Source: an uncultured Eubacterium sp. (lineage in GTDB: Bacteria; Bacillota_A; Clostridia; Lachnospirales; Lachnospiraceae). From it: a stretch of 6,297 bases of DNA. Shown in pieces: positions 1-4,945 of the stretch (positions within the stretch are counted from its first letter, which is position 1; every line of letters begins with the position of its first letter). The stretch lies in the NCBI GenBank assembly GCA_947653505.1, contig CANTHI010000231.1, forward strand, positions 1 through 6,297. The letters are read 5' to 3'. The notes beneath the pieces are model-generated. The model saw only the letters and a program-made list of their open reading frames with translations. It had not been told where the DNA came from and did no database searches. Made by a program: the position numbers and the translations under genes.

Positions 1-37
1 GCGGACACAGCAGACGGGGCAAATTTCCTCTCCCAGC

Positions 38-124
38 GTCCGCGTAGCCAGAATGCAACACTTTTATGTAAATTGTTGCATTTGTTTCTAAATTTGCGCC
101 TATGGGGAAACAGCCCTGTCTGCC
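38..124 (-). repeat. Left copy of an 87/88-bp dispersed inverted repeat
   Basis: Read on the minus strand from 124 to 38, this stretch aligns with 4858-4945 read on the plus strand over its whole length with a single 1-nt gap. By eye the identity is about 70%. Identical blocks are GGCAGAC at the inner end, GCGCAAATTTA, AACAATTTACATA, and GCGGAC at the outer end. The two copies therefore point toward each other and flank the segment 125-4857. The 10-mer GCAGACGGGG also occurs at 10-19, so another partial copy may begin at the window edge. No transposase is visible. It could be a MITE-like or REP-like element, or duplicated remnants of a gene end. The repeat relation is seen directly; its nature is not known. 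Confidence 0.65.
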
Positions 125-143
125 ACCCGAAAAAATCCGTTAA

Positions 144-291
144 TCAGTCATGCTGTCTGTATACTTTAGCGCAGGCTGAAAGCTGGTTTGATTTTAAGGG
201 ATTTTCAATTCAGTACCATAAATCCAGACATGTGCAGTCCGCACAAAATCCGGCAAGCTTAGGGAAACTGGTTCTTTATGGTTTCTTTCAT
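144..291 (-). pseudogene. Possible decayed small Cys-containing reading frame
   Basis: No intact gene lies between 1 and 430. Downstream of the leftward promoter, the minus strand has an ATG at 291-289 directly preceded by AGGAG, giving the ten residues MKETIKNQFP and then TAA (261-259). If one base is skipped there, reading continues as KLAGFCADCTCLDLWY to a TGA (212-210), then through 19 more residues with another Cys, and on to a second TGA (146-144). The Cys-rich, non-repetitive text after a plausible start, with one frameshift and nonsense codons, is what a small dead gene would look like. I do not recognise the family. The AGGAG abuts the ATG, which is poor spacing. Chance is a serious alternative. 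Confidence 0.25.
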
Positions 292-307
292 CTCCTGCGC
301 TGTCTTT

Positions 308-336
308 ATTATAGTCGTATTGCGACTATTTTGCAA
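308..336 (-). promoter_or_regulatory. Near-consensus leftward sigma-A promoter
   Basis: On the minus strand TTGCAA (336-331) is followed after exactly 17 bp by a perfect TATAAT (313-308). Transcription would start near 301 and run left, away from xre. The promoter is covered by the half-site array at 311-352, so the divergent XRE protein is the obvious candidate repressor. The promoter serves no intact gene inside the window; its target is either decayed or lies beyond the left edge. The -35/-10 match is seen directly; activity and control are inferred. Confidence 0.55.
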
Positions 337-352
337 TAGTCTTTTCACGACT
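311..352. promoter_or_regulatory. Array of alternating half-sites, probable XRE operator
   Basis: ATAGTCG (311-317) and CGACTAT (323-329) form a perfect 7-bp inverted repeat with a 5-nt spacer. GACTATT (324-330) and AATAGTC (335-341) form a second perfect 7-bp repeat with a 4-nt spacer, sharing the middle half-site. A fourth, shorter half-site CGACT lies at 348-352. Half-sites begin at 311, 323, 335 and 348, about 12 bp apart, and alternate in orientation. This overlaps the -35 to -10 region of the leftward promoter and lies 80-120 bp upstream of the xre start. Such arrays suit autoregulating XRE repressors that bind DNA as dimers. The repeats are seen; the assignment to this protein is inference. 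Confidence 0.6.
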
Positions 353-372
353 TTTTTAAAATAATAAAAAAA

Positions 373-407
373 TTAGCAGCAATTCCGTCAGACTGAATGA
401 CTGCTAA
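373..407. promoter_or_regulatory. Stem-loop in the xre leader
   Basis: TTAGCAG (373-379) pairs perfectly with CTGCTAA (401-407), with TCAG/CTGA (388-391 and 393-396) as a possible inner pairing. It lies between the operator array and the ribosome binding site of xre. On the minus strand the stem is followed directly by seven T residues, so it could end leftward antisense transcription coming from beyond xre. On the plus strand there is no T-run, and it would simply be structure in the xre leader. The stem is short and its loop long, so its function is uncertain. Confidence 0.35.
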
Positions 408-431
408 AATTCAAACGAACAGGAGGCCTCC

Positions 432-671
432 ATGATTTTTCCAAATATCAGAAACTTAAGGGAAGATAATGACAAAAAACAGATTGAACTGGCAAACTAC
501 CTGAATGTCAGACAGACTACTTACTCAAAATACGAGCTCGGCAGGATCAACATACCGATCGAAATTTTCATTAAGCTGGCAGATTATTATGATGTAAGCG
601 TTGATTACCTGCTGGGACGTACAAAAGAAAAAAACTGTACGGGACAAAAATCTGATACGCAGACGAAATAG
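432..671 (+). CDS. Small XRE-family helix-turn-helix repressor
   Basis: This 79-residue protein is almost entirely one HTH_3/XRE domain (about residues 5-61). The helix-turn-helix comprises a second helix around QIELANYL (17-24) and a recognition helix around RQTTYSKYELGR (27-38). The family's closing pattern YYDVSVDYLLGRT (52-64) follows. A 15-residue polar tail with no effector, peptidase or membrane domain ends the protein. The ATG is set by AGGAGG (421-426) with a 5-nt gap. The gene stands alone and converges on secDF. It probably acts as a dimeric cytoplasmic DNA-binding repressor of the leftward promoter and of itself, because the inverted half-sites 311-352 lie just upstream. Small XRE genes of this type are common in mobile and accessory DNA; here no other phage or plasmid gene is present. 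The fold is certain, the target inferred. Confidence 0.93.
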   Translation: MIFPNIRNLREDNDKKQIELANYLNVRQTTYSKYELGRINIPIEIFIKLADYYDVSVDYLLGRTKEKNCTGQKSDTQTK

Positions 672-688
672 TGGGATGATTATCATAA

Positions 689-725
689 AAAAACACCGCC
701 AGTATCAAATACCGCCAGTGTTTTT
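689..725. terminator. Bidirectional terminator between xre and secDF
   Basis: AAAAACAC (689-696) and GTGTTTTT (718-725) are perfect inverted arms. The interior also pairs, through GTAT/ATAC around a 3-nt loop, with one G-G mismatch and two G-T wobbles when read on the minus strand. The plus-strand transcript ends in five U after the stem, and the minus-strand transcript in seven U (687-693). It lies 17 bp after the xre stop and 43 bp past the secDF stop, so it can end both convergent transcripts. Confidence 0.8.
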
Positions 726-729
726 CCTG

Positions 730-762
730 CATCCGGTATTCCCGATGATGGGATACCGGATG
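730..762 (-). terminator. GC-rich hairpin just after secDF
   Basis: CATCCGGTA (730-738) pairs perfectly with TACCGGATG (754-762). A further TCCC/GGGA pairing (740-743 with 750-753) closes over a 6-nt loop after a single bulged T. It begins six bases past the secDF stop codon. There is no U-run directly behind it on the minus strand, so it probably protects the mRNA 3' end or works together with the U-tailed stem at 689-725 rather than terminating alone. Confidence 0.55.
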
Positions 763-768
763 TCTGTT

Positions 769-2946
769 TTATGCCATTTTCTTCTTTACACTCTTTTTCT
801 TCTCCCCGGATGATTTCTGGCGGATCTTCATTTCAAACCAGAGCTCCGTCGCGATACAAATCGAAGAATACGTACCGCTGATTACACCTACCATCAGTGG
901 AAGCGCAAACTCGCGAATGGACGCCACACCCAGAATATACAGCAGCAATACCATCACAAACGTCGTTACAGATGTATTGATTGATCTGGACAGCGTCTGC
1001 GTAATACTTTTGTTTGCGATTTCCTTTAATTCACTTTCCGTAACCCTTGCCTTTGACCTGAGATTTTCGCGGATACGGTCAAACGTTACGATCGTATCAT
1101 TGATGGAGTAACCCAGTATCGTCAGCATAACCGCAATAAAGGTCGATCCTACGGAAATACGTACGAGCGCGTAGCAGGTCAGCACGACTAAAATATCATG
1201 CAGCAGCGCAATCACCGCACTGGATGCAAACCGGAAATCATTAAACCGGAACCAGATATAAATAAGCATCAGAATTACCGCGATCACGACTGCCCAGATT
1301 GCGTCTGTTGTCATTTCACGACTGATTGTCTCGCTGACATTCTGATAAGAAATCGCATCGGATTTGATCGAATAATTGTCTTCAAAAACCTTTGCAAATG
1401 TCTCACGTTCTGCCAGATCCAGATTCCGTGTTTTGAAAATCACCTGCGTGGTATCCGCAATCTTTTGCACCTGCACCTCGGCAGTATCCAGTGCATCATT
1501 AATCAGCGGCACAATTTCCGTGTCAATCTCTGACAGCTCGTAATTTTTGCCCAGATCTACGGTTGTTGAAGTACCGCCGACAAACTCCAGACTATAATTA
1601 AACGCACCCTTTCCGCGGGCCGCGTTCACGCCTTCGCCAACAAAACCTGCGGCAACCAATACGACAGAAATAAGAAAGAACACATAACGTCTGGAAATGA
1701 AATCTACCACTTTACGCTCTTTTGCCGCACCGTAATATTTTACATCTTTAAATCCGATTGCGTGAATCGCATACATCGAATAACGGGTTACAATTAGTGC
1801 TGTAACCATAGATAAAATAATACCGATCGCCAGCGTATATGCAAAACCTTTCACCGTACCAGAACCTTTCACTGCCAGTACGGCAGCTGCGATCAGAGTC
1901 GTTACATTTCCGTCAATAATAGCCGACAACGCTTTCTGATATCCGGTCTTAATCGCCGCTCCTGTAGACTTGCCCAGCGCAAGCTCTTCTTTAATACGGG
2001 CATTAATGACGACATTTGCATCCACCGCCATACCAATACCCAGAATAATACCCGCGATACCAGGCAGTGTCAGCGTTACCTCAAATAAATAAATGACTGA
2101 TACCACGGATGTTGTATAAACGAGCAGGCCAAGTGATGTCGCTACACCAGCTACCCAGTAAAATGCAATCAGGAAAATGATAATCAGAGCCAGTCCGATT
2201 GCCGCCGCCGTCAGCGCCGTAGAAATCGCTTCCTGTCCTAATGACGCTCCGACAACCTGTGATGTCAGCTCCTCCAGCTCCAGTGACAGGGAACCGATCC
2301 GGATCTGGGAAGCCAGCGTTTCTGCAGCCTGAAAAGATTCCATACCATCAATCGAAGCCGTACCGCCAGAGATCTTCTCATTTACTGTCGGTGTGCTGAT
2401 CGTCTCTCCATCGTATACAATCGGAATAACTTTGCCGATATTCTCACCTGTCAGCTCCGAAAATGTTTCTGCAGCTTCATCCGTAAATGACAGCTCTACA
2501 ATTGCCTGATTTCTCCCATCTTTCGTCACATATCTGGCCGTAGCATTTGCCACATCATCCCCTGTCAGGACAACATTGCCCTCCGGATCCTGAAATTCCA
2601 GGGAACCAGGTGTTCCGAGTTCTTCCAAAATATCATTCGCATCCGTGACACCCGGAATCGCAACCGTAATCCGGTCACTGCCTTCTTTTGCTACCTGCGC
2701 TTCCGTACTGTAATCTTCCACACGTCGCTGCAGCTTGTATATTGTATCACTGATCTGCTCTGCAGTCGCACCTTCGTCCACAATCTGATAAGTAATGCTG
2801 ACACCGCCTGCCAGATCAAGGCCCAACGTAATATTCTGATTCTCTCCGCGCCCCGTCGAAGACAGGATAATGGACGCATAATATCCCAGACCAAGTATGC
2901 AGGCCAGAACAATACAAAGTATTGCTATGCCTTTTCCTTTTTTCAT
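769..2946 (-). CDS. secDF: Protein translocase subunit SecDF, fused single chain
   Basis: SecDF is the proton-driven RND-type partner of SecYEG that helps pull secreted proteins across the cytoplasmic membrane. This 725-residue chain contains a complete SecD (about 1-410) joined to a complete SecF (about 415-725). SecD shows an N-terminal membrane helix (5-28), motif LGLDLAGG (41-48), the extracytoplasmic P1 region, five further helices (about 245-392) and GMAVDANVVI (305-314). SecF shows its first helix (about 421-438), LEFVGGT (453-459), five more helices (about 549-702) and LGYSINDTIVTFDRIREN (611-628). Asp309 and Asp617 match the membrane aspartates used in proton flow in characterised SecDF. 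The tail is lysine-rich, as expected for a cytoplasmic end. The start has AAGGAAGGG (2963-2955) 8 nt upstream. The gene begins 41 bp after scfB on the same strand with no terminator between, so co-transcription is likely. The fused form is normal for many Firmicutes. It is probably housekeeping. Confidence 0.96.
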   Translation of the reverse strand: MKKGKGIAILCIVLACILGLGYYASIILSSTGRGENQNITLGLDLAGGVSITYQIVDEGATAEQISDTIYKLQRRVEDYSTEAQVAKEGSDRITVAIPGVTDANDILEELGTPGSLEFQDPEGNVVLTGDDVANATARYVTKDGRNQAIVELSFTDEAAETFSELTGENIGKVIPIVYDGETISTPTVNEKISGGTASIDGMESFQAAETLASQIRIGSLSLELEELTSQVVGASLGQEAISTALTAAAIGLALIIIFLIAFYWVAGVATSLGLLVYTTSVVSVIYLFEVTLTLPGIAGIILGIGMAVDANVVINARIKEELALGKSTGAAIKTGYQKALSAIIDGNVTTLIAAAVLAVKGSGTVKGFAYTLAIGIILSMVTALIVTRYSMYAIHAIGFKDVKYYGAAKERKVVDFISRRYVFFLISVVLVAAGFVGEGVNAARGKGAFNYSLEFVGGTSTTVDLGKNYELSEIDTEIVPLINDALDTAEVQVQKIADTTQVIFKTRNLDLAERETFAKVFEDNYSIKSDAISYQNVSETISREMTTDAIWAVVIAVILMLIYIWFRFNDFRFASSAVIALLHDILVVLTCYALVRISVGSTFIAVMLTILGYSINDTIVTFDRIRENLRSKARVTESELKEIANKSITQTLSRSINTSVTTFVMVLLLYILGVASIREFALPLMVGVISGTYSSICIATELWFEMKIRQKSSGEKKKSVKKKMA

Positions 2947-2987
2947 TCTTTTATCCCTTCCTTAATTATAATAATTCTGCCGCTTTA

Positions 2988-4364
2988 TCAATCCTGCGCC
3001 AGCGCCGCTTTGATCATAATCGCGCACTCCACTCTCTTTTTCTGCAGGGCGCACCCGATTTCATACGTTTCCTGAATATCCCCATGAAAATGATACGCAT
3101 TCGCCGCACAGCCTCCGCTGCAGTAAAATCTCGCAAAACAATCCCTGCATTTTTCTTTCGCATACACATTGCAGCTTTTAAACATATCACGGATTTTTGT
3201 ATTCCGCACGCCCTCTGTCACATTTCCCATGAAAAACGCTTCATTTCCGACAAACTGATGGCATGGATATAAATCTCCCCACGGGGTCACGGCCAGATAT
3301 TCTGTACCGGAACCGCAGCCCGACAGCCGTTTTGCCACGCAAGGCCCGCCTTCCAGATCAATCATAAAATGGAAAAAGTTAAATCCACGGCCTTCTTTCT
3401 CCCGCCGGATGATTTCTTTTGCCAGAATATCGTATTGTTCAAATATTTGCGGCAGATCCTCTTCCCGTATCGCATAATCATCCGTTTCCTGCGCAACGAC
3501 AGGTTCCACGGAAATCTGCTGAAATCCAAGATCTGCCAGATGCAGCACATCTTTGGAAAAATCCAGATTATAATGTGTAAACGTACCCCGTACATAATAG
3601 TTTTTCTGATTCCGGCTTTCTGCAAACGTCTGGAATTTTGGCACAATCAGATCATAGCTGCCCGCGCCATTCCGGAAAGGACGCATAAAATCATTGGTCT
3701 CTTTCCTGCCGTCTATGCTCAGCACGACATTTGCCATTTCTTTATTCGCAAATGCCATTATATCTTCATTTAATAATACCCCGTTCGTTGTCAGTGTAAA
3801 CCGGAAATTTTTGTTATGAACCTTTTCCTGTTCCCTGCCGTATGCAACGAGCTGTTTTACAACTTCCAGATTCAGAGTCGGCTCCCCGCCAAAGAAATCC
3901 ACTTCCAGATTTCTGCGGTTTCCTGAATTTGCAATCAGAAAATCAAGCGCCGCTTTTCCGACCTCAAAGCTCATCAGTGCCCGTCGGCCGTGGTATTCTC
4001 CTTCTTCCGCAAAACAATACCGGCAGGCCAGATTACAGTCATGCGCAATATGCAGACAAAGCGCCTTGACAACTGTCTGGCGGTTTTTAAAATCAAAAAT
4101 ATAGTCCCGGTATGCATCCTCTGTAAACAGTTCTCCGGCTTCTTTCAGCTGCGTCAGCTCTTCGTAAGCTTCCTCCACTTCCCGCACCGGATATCTGTCT
4201 CCAAGCTGTTTTACAATCTCCGCTTTCGTACATGTCTCATACAGCCCAAGCACATCATAGACAACCTCATCCACGACATGGACCGCACCGCTGTTCACAT
4301 CCAGAGCGATCTGATACCCATTATTTTTATATAGATGAACCTGATGATTCAAAGCCTGTTCCAT
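2988..4364 (-). CDS. scfB: SCIFF peptide radical SAM maturase (thioether-forming)
   Basis: This 458-residue radical SAM/SPASM enzyme modifies the SCIFF peptide encoded just upstream, forming a Cys-to-Thr thioether in studied relatives such as CteB and Tte1186. The N-terminal ~85 residues, with GYQIALDVNSGAVHVVDEVVYDVLG-type text (16-40), form a PqqD-like leader-binding domain. The radical SAM motif CNLACRYC gives Cys110, Cys114 and Cys117 for the SAM-binding 4Fe-4S cluster. DFFGGEPTLN (156-165) follows. The SPASM region has Cys342, Cys350, a G-x4-C ending at Cys368, Cys398, then Cys406, Cys409, Cys415, Cys419 and Cys438, enough for two auxiliary clusters. Length is normal for the family and no cluster ligand appears lost. 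The start is unsure: AGGAGG (4370-4365) touches the ATG at 4364, whereas TTG at 4352 lies 12 nt behind it and would begin close to the family's usual VHLYKxNGY N-terminus. An upstream TTG (4385) is less likely. It is a cytoplasmic enzyme. Confidence 0.95.
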   Translation of the reverse strand: MEQALNHQVHLYKNNGYQIALDVNSGAVHVVDEVVYDVLGLYETCTKAEIVKQLGDRYPVREVEEAYEELTQLKEAGELFTEDAYRDYIFDFKNRQTVVKALCLHIAHDCNLACRYCFAEEGEYHGRRALMSFEVGKAALDFLIANSGNRRNLEVDFFGGEPTLNLEVVKQLVAYGREQEKVHNKNFRFTLTTNGVLLNEDIMAFANKEMANVVLSIDGRKETNDFMRPFRNGAGSYDLIVPKFQTFAESRNQKNYYVRGTFTHYNLDFSKDVLHLADLGFQQISVEPVVAQETDDYAIREEDLPQIFEQYDILAKEIIRREKEGRGFNFFHFMIDLEGGPCVAKRLSGCGSGTEYLAVTPWGDLYPCHQFVGNEAFFMGNVTEGVRNTKIRDMFKSCNVYAKEKCRDCFARFYCSGGCAANAYHFHGDIQETYEIGCALQKKRVECAIMIKAALAQD

Positions 4365-4387
4365 CCTCCTACACCAAACGCACAAAT

Positions 4388-4410
4388 GACCGCACGCGTT
4401 GCGGACGGTC
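4388..4410 (-). promoter_or_regulatory. Hairpin in the scfB leader
   Basis: CCGCA (4390-4394) and TGCGG (4400-4404) form a perfect stem over a 5-nt loop. An alternative pairing uses GACCG (4388-4392) with CGGTC (4406-4410). It lies 18-40 bp upstream of AGGAGG and the scfB start. No U-run follows on the minus strand, so it is not a classical terminator. It could influence mRNA stability or the relative output of scfA and scfB. A TATAAC (4427-4422) just upstream is a possible -10 box but has only a poor -35 (TGAATA), so I do not call a promoter there. Confidence 0.35.
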
Positions 4411-4450
4411 TTTCTGCTTCTGTTATACTGTAAATTTTTTTCCTTATTCA

Positions 4451-4535
4451 GGGCGTGTTTAAAAATTCATTCCATAAAAAATCCTGCTCTTTAAACCATT
4501 CAGAACCTTTCAGAAACAAATTTTTAAACACGCCC
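4451..4535. mobile_element. 85-bp MITE-like element with 17-bp perfect inverted ends
   Basis: The 17 bases at 4451-4467 (GGGCGTGTTTAAAAATT) are the exact reverse complement of 4519-4535, leaving a 51-bp centre with no coding capacity. Sharp, perfect terminal repeats starting with GGG, an AT-rich interior and small size are typical of miniature inverted-repeat elements mobilised by a transposase elsewhere. The only flanking duplication visible is the dinucleotide CA on each side, which could be chance. The element lies between precursor and maturase, 15 bp past the scfA stop. On RNA it folds as a long stem with a large loop and no U-tail, so it may slow or protect transcripts but is not a standard terminator. 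The parent element is not identified. Confidence 0.7.
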
Positions 4536-4550
4536 CATCTGTCCCATATG

Positions 4551-4694
4551 TTATCTGCTGTGCTCACATGTCTGATTGCCTACGGTACAGGATGTCTTAC
4601 ACGCAGACTGGCAGGATGTCTGGCATTCCCCACAACCGCCTTTTTTTACTGTATTCTGCAGTTTTCTGGTATTTAAAGTCTTAATGTGTTTCAT
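4551..4694 (-). CDS. scfA: SCIFF ribosomally made peptide precursor
   Basis: This 47-residue peptide is the substrate of the radical SAM maturase next to it. Its N-terminal half (MKHIKTLNTRKLQNTVKKGG) is the leader bound by the enzyme's PqqD-like domain. The C-terminal half carries exactly six cysteines, at 21, 24, 28, 32, 36 and 43, in the highly conserved SCIFF core that contains CQSACKTSCTVGNQTC (28-43). In the C. thermocellum homologue the thioether joins Cys32 to Thr37; both residues stand at the same numbers here. The start is fixed by AAAGGAG (4709-4703) 8 nt upstream and by the family's N-terminus. The frame stays open for 42 codons upstream, but that extension holds the probable promoter and is not part of the peptide. 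The mature product is expected to be a ranthipeptide; its role is unresolved in the family, with signalling suggested for some clostridial members. No protease or dedicated exporter is visible nearby. Confidence 0.96.
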   Translation of the reverse strand: MKHIKTLNTRKLQNTVKKGGCGECQTSCQSACKTSCTVGNQTCEHSR

Positions 4695-4702
4695 AATAGA
4701 TT

Positions 4703-4709
4703 CTCCTTT
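4703..4709 (-). promoter_or_regulatory. Ribosome binding site deciding the scfA start
   Basis: A perfect AAAGGAG on the minus strand, 8 nt before the ATG at 4694-4692. It selects the 47-residue precursor over the longer open frame that begins at 4820, and its strength fits a peptide needed in larger amounts than its modifying enzyme. Confidence 0.85.
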
Positions 4710-4779
4710 CAAATTCAGTGTTGCGGAATCAGGTGCCGCATATTTCATATTCTGACGCAGTTCCTTACGTCCAGGAGCT

Positions 4780-4808
4780 AGTATAACACAACTTTTCTTA
4801 TAAGGAAA
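4780..4808 (-). promoter_or_regulatory. Probable extended -10 promoter of scfA
   Basis: On the minus strand TGT followed by TATACT (4785-4780) makes an extended -10 box. The only -35 candidate at 17 bp is the weak TTTCCT (4808-4803). The transcript would start near 4773, leaving a leader of about 80 nt. That leader contains a small perfect stem, TGCGG/CCGCA (4740-4736 with 4726-4722), upstream of the ribosome binding site. This would be the first promoter of the scfA-scfB-secDF block. Confidence 0.5.
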
Positions 4809-4857
4809 GTATTTTTTCATTTTTCGGGGAGGGCTTCCTGCATTTCGGAGTGGCTGC

Positions 4858-4945
4858 GGCAGACGGGGACAGATTTTTATAAGCGCAAATTTAAGAGCAA
4901 ACTATAACAATTTACATAGAAGTGTCGCGTATTGGCTATGCGGAC
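4858..4945 (+). repeat. Right copy of the 87/88-bp inverted repeat
   Basis: This is the counterpart of 38-124, in the opposite orientation, sharing GGCAGAC, GCGCAAATTTA, AACAATTTACATA, AAGTGT and GCGGAC. Its outer end overlaps the last eight to ten bases of the AAA-ATPase gene, whose TAG (4938-4936) lies inside the repeat, so the repeat may have supplied that stop codon. The middle of the repeat (about 12-21 bases from its inner end) is the least conserved part. With the scfA promoter it fills the stretch 4695-4935, where I see no gene. Confidence 0.65.

Noticed and set aside
73..339. 88-codon plus-strand open frame starting at TTG
   Set aside because: It has no ribosome binding site and runs through the repeat copy, the leftward promoter and the operator half-sites; the translation shows no recognisable domain.
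601..813. 70-codon plus-strand frame overlapping xre and the terminators
   Set aside because: It starts inside xre in another frame and crosses the bidirectional terminator and the secDF 3' end.
3369..3773. 134-codon plus-strand open frame within scfB
   Set aside because: It is antisense to the radical SAM/SPASM coding sequence and its translation is low in recognisable structure; a shadow of scfB.
2988..4385. Maturase starting at TTG 4385
   Set aside because: The added residues CVWCRR do not resemble the family, and no ribosome binding site precedes this codon; AGGAGG lies inside that extension.
4422..4450. Promoter directly upstream of scfB (TATAAC with TGAATA)
   Set aside because: Only half of the -35 matches and there is no extended -10; not enough to call, though a weak separate scfB promoter is not excluded.
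4451..4535. Interpretation of the 17-bp inverted repeat as an ordinary Rho-independent terminator of scfA
   Set aside because: The loop is 51 nt and no U-run follows the stem on the minus strand; the arms look like transposon ends instead.
4551..4820. Longer 89-residue version of the SCIFF precursor
   Set aside because: The extra 42 residues cover the probable promoter. The strong ribosome binding site and the family N-terminus MKHIKT both point to the start at 4694.
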